Below are positions 21,773 through 25,870 of a stretch of DNA of 25,870 bases, piece by piece. Origin of the DNA: DATKDP01 sp035546335 (GTDB lineage: Bacteria > Acidobacteriota > Thermoanaerobaculia > Gp7-AA8). The position numbers and the translations under genes were made by a program. Location of the stretch: assembly GCA_035546335.1 (NCBI GenBank), contig DATKDP010000096.1:1-25870 (forward strand). Direction: 5' to 3'. How positions within the stretch are numbered: position 1 is the stretch's first letter; each line of letters starts with the position of its first letter. The notes beneath the pieces were generated by a model. It ran no database searches. It was given only the letters and a program-made list of their open reading frames with translations, and was not told the DNA's origin.

Positions 21773-23023
21773 CTACCGGCGCGAGATCCGATGCGCCCGT
21801 GGCAGATTCCAGGCGGGAGGGTCGAGCTGCGCAAGGGACCCTTCGAAGCGGATCGTCAACGTCCCCGACGAATCGGACTCGTGGATCCATCGCGCCGCGG
21901 GGCAACGCACGCTCCCAAACGTCCGGCCGCGAGCAGGACTTTCACCCTCCTTCGATGCGAGGATGCGATCCGTCACTTCGAGGTCGATCAGCAGATTCGC
22001 AAACCGGAGGACGGCGCCTCCGAGGCTGGGCATCGATGGCGGATCGACCCCCGGAAACAGTGATGCCGCTTCGCGCAGCATCGATTCGAACGCCGCGACA
22101 TCGAAGCTGCAGATGTCGTCGAGGGGAAGGGCCTCGATCGCCTCTTCGATCGCGTCGCCCTGGCGGACGGCGGCACGCCGATGCCAGGGGCGGAGAAGAA
22201 CGTCACGGATCTCTCCTCGCCGCAGAGATTCGAAGATCCCGCCGTCCGGCGTCTGAAGACGCTCGGTGAATACGCGCTCCGCGCCGAGCGCCCGCTCGAG
22301 CGACGAGTCATATTCGAAGCGACCGACTTCGGCGTACCAGCGAGGCACTGGCGGATCGAGCTTTCGTGCCACCCCGGCAACGACTCTCGCGCCGGTGATT
22401 CCAACGACCTGGGACGGAATCTCGGGCCGCTCGAGAAGCGACCGCGTCACTCGCCACACCGCTTCGAGGTGTCGCCACGCTGCTTGATGTCGATTCGTTC
22501 TCGCCTCATCGAGCGCTGCAACCGCGAGCAACTGGAGCACACGCACCTGCCCGAGGAACTTTGGCTGCTCTGGTCCGGAAAGGAGGGAGACATCGAGCGG
22601 GAATCTGGGCAGGTCGCTCTCGACGAGAAGCGTGCTGAGATCGCCCAGCTGCTTTCGATGCGAATCGAGGAACTCCGCCAGCTGCACCGGAGGAGGAGCG
22701 ATGTCATCATCCGCCGTCGTGATCACAGCGCGCAGGTAGTCGCGATGCAGCTCGCGAATCGCGATAAACGGCGCGGCGCGAATCTCATCGGCGCCGCCCT
22801 CTCCCTCGATTTCAAGACCGAATGAACGCGCGAGAGCAATCAGTTCACGAGCGGTCTCGTTCATCCCGATCTGTTCGGGATAGAGCGTCTCGAGCTCCTG
22901 TTGTCGCTCGATACGATTCTCTCGTTCGAGTGTGGATGCCCTCTCCGACGCAGCCCAGCAGGAGCCCACGACGAGGACGACGAGGATCGATGTTCCGATC
23001 ACCACGAGTGCAACTCTCCGCAT
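21773..23023 (-). CDS. Membrane-anchored hypothetical protein
   Basis: I do not recognise a family for this 416-residue protein. It starts with one hydrophobic segment (VALVVIGTSILVVLVVGSCW), an N-terminal anchor or possibly a lipoprotein signal given VVGSC. A Glu/Arg-rich helical stretch follows (SERASTLERENRIERQQELETLYPEQIG). The body is largely helical, with LLAVAALDEARTNRHQAAWRHLEAVWRVTRSLL resembling TPR-like or other alpha-repeats, and it should lie outside the cytoplasmic membrane. The ATG at 23021-23023 follows AGGAGGAGG. It starts 16 bases after the dimethylargininase stop codon on the same strand, so the two probably form an operon. Confidence 0.75.
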   Translation of the reverse strand: MRRVALVVIGTSILVVLVVGSCWAASERASTLERENRIERQQELETLYPEQIGMNETARELIALARSFGLEIEGEGGADEIRAAPFIAIRELHRDYLRAVITTADDDIAPPPVQLAEFLDSHRKQLGDLSTLLVESDLPRFPLDVSLLSGPEQPKFLGQVRVLQLLAVAALDEARTNRHQAAWRHLEAVWRVTRSLLERPEIPSQVVGITGARVVAGVARKLDPPVPRWYAEVGRFEYDSSLERALGAERVFTERLQTPDGGIFESLRRGEIRDVLLRPWHRRAAVRQGDAIEEAIEALPLDDICSFDVAAFESMLREAASLFPGVDPPSMPSLGGAVLRFANLLIDLEVTDRILASKEGESPARGRTFGSVRCPAARWIHESDSSGTLTIRFEGSLAQLDPPAWNLPRAHRISRR

Positions 23024-23039
23024 TCGAAGAACCTCCTCC

Positions 23040-23804
23040 TCACACCTCGAAGACGAGGCTGCAGCAGGTGACTCCTCCCTCGGCTTTCGCCAGCTCACTG
23101 GCGTCGACCGTGGCCAGCTTGATCCCCGCCTCCCTCAGTCTTTCTGCCGTTTTCGGATACGACGACGGATAGACGACCAGAAAATCGATTCGAAGAGCAT
23201 TCCCGGCGAACGGCTCCGAGGGATCGACTTCGATCAGAACGAACGGCTCGAACCGGGAGGCGTCGACCCAGGCGCGGTTGATCAGAAGAGTCCCCTCCCC
23301 CACCTCGGTCACGGCGGTTTTCAGGTGAAGGCAGCCGCTCACGGCGACTCCGGTCACATCGTATCCGAGCGGCGCAGCGATCCGCCGCACCTGCTCGATC
23401 GCCGCGCTGGTCGTTCTCTCCGACTCGCCGATGAAAATCCGGTGATCGATGAGGAGGACATCGCCTCCGTCGAGCGTCGCCGGCGCGTCGACGGTCCGAA
23501 GTGCACGGTAGGGAGCGAGCGCCGTGGCGACAGCCGCAGTCTCCCCCCGGCGCGACTCGGCACCGGGCCTGGTGATGATCGCCAGCTCGTCGAGCACGAC
23601 GGCGGTGTCTTCGATGAAAACCGCGTCGGGAAACGCGCCGTCTTCGGGGATTGCGACGACGCGGCATCCTGCGATCTCGAGAAGCCGCGCGTACTCCCGA
23701 TGCTGGGTCGATGCACGCTGGTGATCGATCGGCTCACGATCGAGATGCGTGATCTCGCATCGATCGATGGAGGAGCTGACGTCGCGGGTGATCGCCATCT
23801 TCAT
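23040..23804 (-). CDS. Dimethylargininase (DDAH family)
   Basis: The 254-residue enzyme belongs to the amidinotransferase superfamily. DDAH hydrolyses N-omega-methylated arginines to citrulline and methylamines. Visible motifs are FPDAVFIEDTAVVLDELAIITRPGAESRRGE (substrate-binding Glu65/Asp66 region), LDGGDVL, the catalytic His160 in GCLHLKTAV, and the C-terminal GGVTCCSLVF with the nucleophilic Cys at 247 or 248. All are intact, so it should be active; arginine deiminase or a related hydrolase remains possible. The ATG at 23804 has no ribosome site. A TACACT box six bases before it suggests a leaderless transcript. It shares a 24-base divergent promoter with the thioesterase gene. Confidence 0.9.
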   Translation of the reverse strand: MKMAITRDVSSSIDRCEITHLDREPIDHQRASTQHREYARLLEIAGCRVVAIPEDGAFPDAVFIEDTAVVLDELAIITRPGAESRRGETAAVATALAPYRALRTVDAPATLDGGDVLLIDHRIFIGESERTTSAAIEQVRRIAAPLGYDVTGVAVSGCLHLKTAVTEVGEGTLLINRAWVDASRFEPFVLIEVDPSEPFAGNALRIDFLVVYPSSYPKTAERLREAGIKLATVDASELAKAEGGVTCCSLVFEV

Positions 23805-23828
23805 GGCGTCAGTGTATCCTCTCGAGCA
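23805..23828. promoter_or_regulatory. 24-bp divergent promoter between dimethylargininase and thioesterase genes
   Basis: Only 24 bases separate the two start codons. On the minus strand TACACT (23816-23811) and on the plus strand TATCCT (23815-23820) overlap. Each is six to eight bases from its start codon. Both transcripts would then begin at or next to the start codon, and RNA polymerase could serve only one gene at a time. No clear -35 boxes are seen. Confidence 0.45.
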
Positions 23829-24266
23829 GTGACGGCGGTGCTCGAAGAGCAGCGGAAGATACGCATCGAAGAGAGCTTCGGACGGCAAAAGCTGATGCGA
23901 ACGATCGGCGCACGCCTCGTGCGAATCGCCGGGGGCGAAGTCGACGTCGAGATGCCGTTCAGCGGCGAGTTGACACAACAAAGCGGTGCTCTGCATGCAG
24001 GGATCGTCACCGCTCTTCTCGACACGGCGTGCGGATACGCCGCTTACACGTCGATGCCGGACGATTGCGATGTCGTGAGCGTCGAATTCAAAGTGAACCT
24101 GCTCGCGCCCGCCATCGGGGACCGCCTGGTCGCCCGCGCCATCACGCGCCGCTCGGGACGAACGCTGTCGGTGTGCAGCGCAGATCTCTTCGCGGTTCGA
24201 GGCGGCGAAGAGACGCTGGTGGCGACGATGCTCGGCACGATGATGGCAGTCAAGCGGAGGGAGTGA
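23829..24266 (+). CDS. PaaI-type hotdog thioesterase
   Basis: The 145-residue protein has the 4HBT hotdog fold pattern: GARLVRIAGGEVDVEMPFSGELTQQSGALHAGIVTALLDTACGYAAYTSMP, then VVSVEFKVNLLAPAIGDRLVARA and SVCSADLFAVRGGEETLVATMLGTMM. HAGIVTALLDTACG is the catalytic segment, with Asp in the usual place. It likely hydrolyses acyl- or phenylacetyl-CoA-type thioesters. I used the GTG at 23829 because the family's N-terminal SFxRQ-LM helix is needed; ATG 23895 would remove it, and GTG 23838 is also possible. It is convergent with the helicase gene, 13 bases away. Confidence 0.88.
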   Translation: MTAVLEEQRKIRIEESFGRQKLMRTIGARLVRIAGGEVDVEMPFSGELTQQSGALHAGIVTALLDTACGYAAYTSMPDDCDVVSVEFKVNLLAPAIGDRLVARAITRRSGRTLSVCSADLFAVRGGEETLVATMLGTMMAVKRRE

Positions 24267-24279
24267 CCGCAGGGGGCTG

Positions 24280-25503
24280 TCACCAGGGGCGGGTTCGTCT
24301 CCGCGGTCCGTAGGCGAGTGGTCTCGGAGCCGTCGCTGATGCGCGGACCGGCACGACGGGAACGGCGAGGGCGGAAGTTCGCATTGCGAATCCCTCGACT
24401 CGGGCCCGCGGGATTCCGCGTCCAAGGAACCGCTCCAGACGATGAAGCGTCGGATAGTCCTCGGGAGTGACGAAGCTGACAGCATCGCCGACGGCATGAG
24501 CACGTCCGGTCCTGCCGATCCGGTGGACGTAGTCCTCCGGCTGCGGCGGAAAGTCGTAGTTCACTACGTGCGAGATTCCGTCGACATCGATGCCGCGCGC
24601 GGCGATGTCCGTGGCGACGAGCACCCGTACCTCACCCGACTTGAAGCGCTTGAGCGCCTGCACGCGCTGTCCCTGAGTGCGGTTCGCATGCAGCGCGCCG
24701 GTCGAGATTCCGGCGGCGACGAGCTTCCTGGCGATCTTGTCGGCGCCATGTTTCGTTCGCGAGAAGACCAGAACGCTCTCCAGAGCGTTGTCTTGCAGCA
24801 GATGGATCAGCAGTTCCGTCTTGAGGGCTTTCGGCACCTCGTGGACGACCTGCGTCACCGCCTCGGCCGGAGTCGCGCGCCGGCCGATTTGCACGGTGAC
24901 CGGCTCGCGCAGGAAATCCTTCGCGATCCGCTCGATCTCGGGCGAGAGCGTCGCCGAGAACAGAAGCGTCTGCCGCTGCGTGGGAAGCGCCTTCACGATC
25001 TGGCGGATCGAAGGGAGAAACCCCATGTCCAGCATCCGATCGGCCTCGTCGAGGACGACGAACTCGATGTCGTCGAACTTGACGTATTTCTGATTCATCA
25101 GATCCATCAGACGGCCCGGTGTCGCGACGACCAGGTCGACGCCGCGACGAAGCGCATCGATCTGCGGACGCTCGCCGACGCCACCATAGATCGTGGCGAA
25201 GTGGAGTCCGACATGGCGCCCGTAGGCCCGAACGTTTTCTTCGATCTGAACGACCAGCTCGCGCGTCGGAGCGATGACCAGCGCACGCATGTGCGGCCGC
25301 CGCTGCCCGCCGGCCATCTTTTCGAGCATCGGCAGCACGAACGCCGCCGTCTTTCCGGTGCCGGTCTGGGCGACGCCGACCACGTCGCTGCCGGCCAGAA
25401 TCGCGGGAATCGCCTTCGCCTGAATCGGCGTCGGCTCGGTGTAGCCGGCTTCGCGCACGGCTCTTGTGATTTTCGGCCCCAGGCCGAGTGAAGCAAATGG
25501 CAT
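24280..25503 (-). CDS. DEAD-box ATP-dependent RNA helicase
   Basis: The 407-residue protein carries all the family motifs in order: Q-motif YTEPTPIQAKAIP, motif I AQTGTGKT (45-52), PTREL, TPGR, DEAD, SATLS, then the second domain with VLVFSRTKHGADKIARKL, ARGIDVDGISHVVNYDFP and HRIGRTGR. It ends in a short basic tail (GPRRRTRPW). It most resembles the RhlE group, which remodels RNA in ribosome assembly and decay. The ATG at 25501-25503 has a GAAGGA sequence about nine bases upstream. The frame stays open for 26 more codons (first ATG at 25581), but the family normally starts at MPFxSLGL. Confidence 0.95.
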   Translation of the reverse strand: MPFASLGLGPKITRAVREAGYTEPTPIQAKAIPAILAGSDVVGVAQTGTGKTAAFVLPMLEKMAGGQRRPHMRALVIAPTRELVVQIEENVRAYGRHVGLHFATIYGGVGERPQIDALRRGVDLVVATPGRLMDLMNQKYVKFDDIEFVVLDEADRMLDMGFLPSIRQIVKALPTQRQTLLFSATLSPEIERIAKDFLREPVTVQIGRRATPAEAVTQVVHEVPKALKTELLIHLLQDNALESVLVFSRTKHGADKIARKLVAAGISTGALHANRTQGQRVQALKRFKSGEVRVLVATDIAARGIDVDGISHVVNYDFPPQPEDYVHRIGRTGRAHAVGDAVSFVTPEDYPTLHRLERFLGRGIPRARVEGFAMRTSALAVPVVPVRASATAPRPLAYGPRRRTRPW

Positions 25504-25743
25504 TACAAAGTCCTTCTTCCTGTTTTCGTTGAGCAATCCACTCTGCAAGAAAGGGGTCGTGTCGACCGTCGAGGTGGACAACTACAGAGGTGAAGCTTAC
25601 TCGACAACATTCCGTGTCGCCAGTTTATTCGCGCGAGCCAGTTGCCCGATCGCGAGCGCCGTCATTCTGAGCCGCGTCTCGCTCGATCGGTCACATTGGA
25701 CCGGCGTGGAGATCCCTCGCCTTCCCTCACGCCCACCCGCTTC
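25504..25743. other. Helicase leader and intergenic DNA
   Basis: No gene is seen. The first 80 bases form the leader of the helicase mRNA. Positions 25711-25751 (GATCCCTCGCC, CCCGCTTCCAATGAC) are a diverged copy of 44-82 inside the terminal repeat. The contig therefore ends within related repeated sequence rather than in unique DNA. Confidence 0.6.
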
Positions 25744-25870
25744 CAATGACAAACCAGTGTTCATGCGGGTTTTCCGGTCGTCGGGCAGAGGGTCCCTCGC
25801 CCAACCGCCCGCTTCCAAATGACGCGGTTTGTCATCACTCTCAGGTTCAGCGCGCGCGCTGTGAAAAGGC
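25744..25870. repeat. Terminal direct repeat, right copy
   Basis: Identical to positions 1-127. Joined at this repeat the sequence forms a circle of 25,743 bp. Confidence 0.95.

Noticed and set aside
22932..23828. N-terminal extension of the thioesterase frame opposite dimethylargininase
   Set aside because: It is antisense to the dimethylargininase gene and has no protein-like pattern; the hotdog domain is complete from 23829.
1..25870. Plasmid or phage
   Set aside because: No replication initiator, partition, relaxase, integrase, terminase or capsid gene was recognised; the end repeat alone does not establish a plasmid.

Overview
The window looks like one contig from a GC-rich, Gram-negative-type bacterium, most plausibly an Acidobacteriota member (Thermoanaerobaculia-like). 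The basis is its proteins: three eukaryote-type Ser/Thr kinases within 26 kb, two of them fused to TolB/PD40 beta-propeller repeats, plus DUF2911, DUF4242 and an S41-type peptidase with a TPR tail. This placement is an inference; no rRNA or tRNA gene was seen. The first 127 bases are identical to the last 127 (1-127 = 25744-25870). The contig therefore closes on itself, either as a real circle of 25,743 bp or as an assembly-graph loop through a repeat. No replication, partition or conjugation gene was seen, and the content looks chromosomal.

Layout. 1-359: hairpin-rich intergenic DNA. 360-1016 (-): Aat, an N-degron tagging transferase. 1275-2912 (-): a three-gene cassette headed by a TIGR04255-type protein, its genes overlapping. 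3292-3445 (-): the 3' end of a lost gene, cut at a heptamer array. 3517-5031 (+): an MscS-type channel with a C-terminal cyclic-nucleotide-binding domain. 5032-5494: dispersed repeats. 5495-8179 (-): kinase plus PD40. 8326-9518 (+): two coupled exported proteins. 9839-12490 (+): a second kinase plus PD40, convergent with 12500-14137 (-), an S41-like peptidase with TPR. 14323-15380 (+): an SPFH/stomatin-like membrane protein and a 57-residue ribbon-helix-helix protein, behind a promoter overlapped by a 26-bp palindrome. 15381-15746: a cluster of three 48-bp repeats. 15747-16595 (+): DUF2911. 16791-17060 (+): DUF4242. 17083-20232 (-): a kinase / STAND ATPase / TPR fusion. 20670-20987 (-): a Thr-rich exported protein. 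21212-21508 (-): an orphan antitoxin-like HTH protein between inverted repeat elements. 21773-23804 (-): a membrane-anchored unknown protein behind dimethylargininase. 23829-24266 (+): a PaaI-type thioesterase. 24280-25503 (-): a DEAD-box RNA helicase.

Themes. Signalling dominates: three kinases, a cNMP-gated channel, and the tail of what may have been a cyclase/TPR signalling protein. Intergenic DNA carries many repeats. Most notable are tandem TTTCTGG heptamers found upstream of aat, the channel gene and the first kinase gene, always in the same orientation relative to the gene. A second heptamer family (GCTCGGG) flanks the orphan HTH gene in inverted orientation. Best candidates for an undescribed system are the SPFH-RHH module with its operator, the TIGR04255 cassette, and the heptamer arrays as mobile or regulatory promoter elements.
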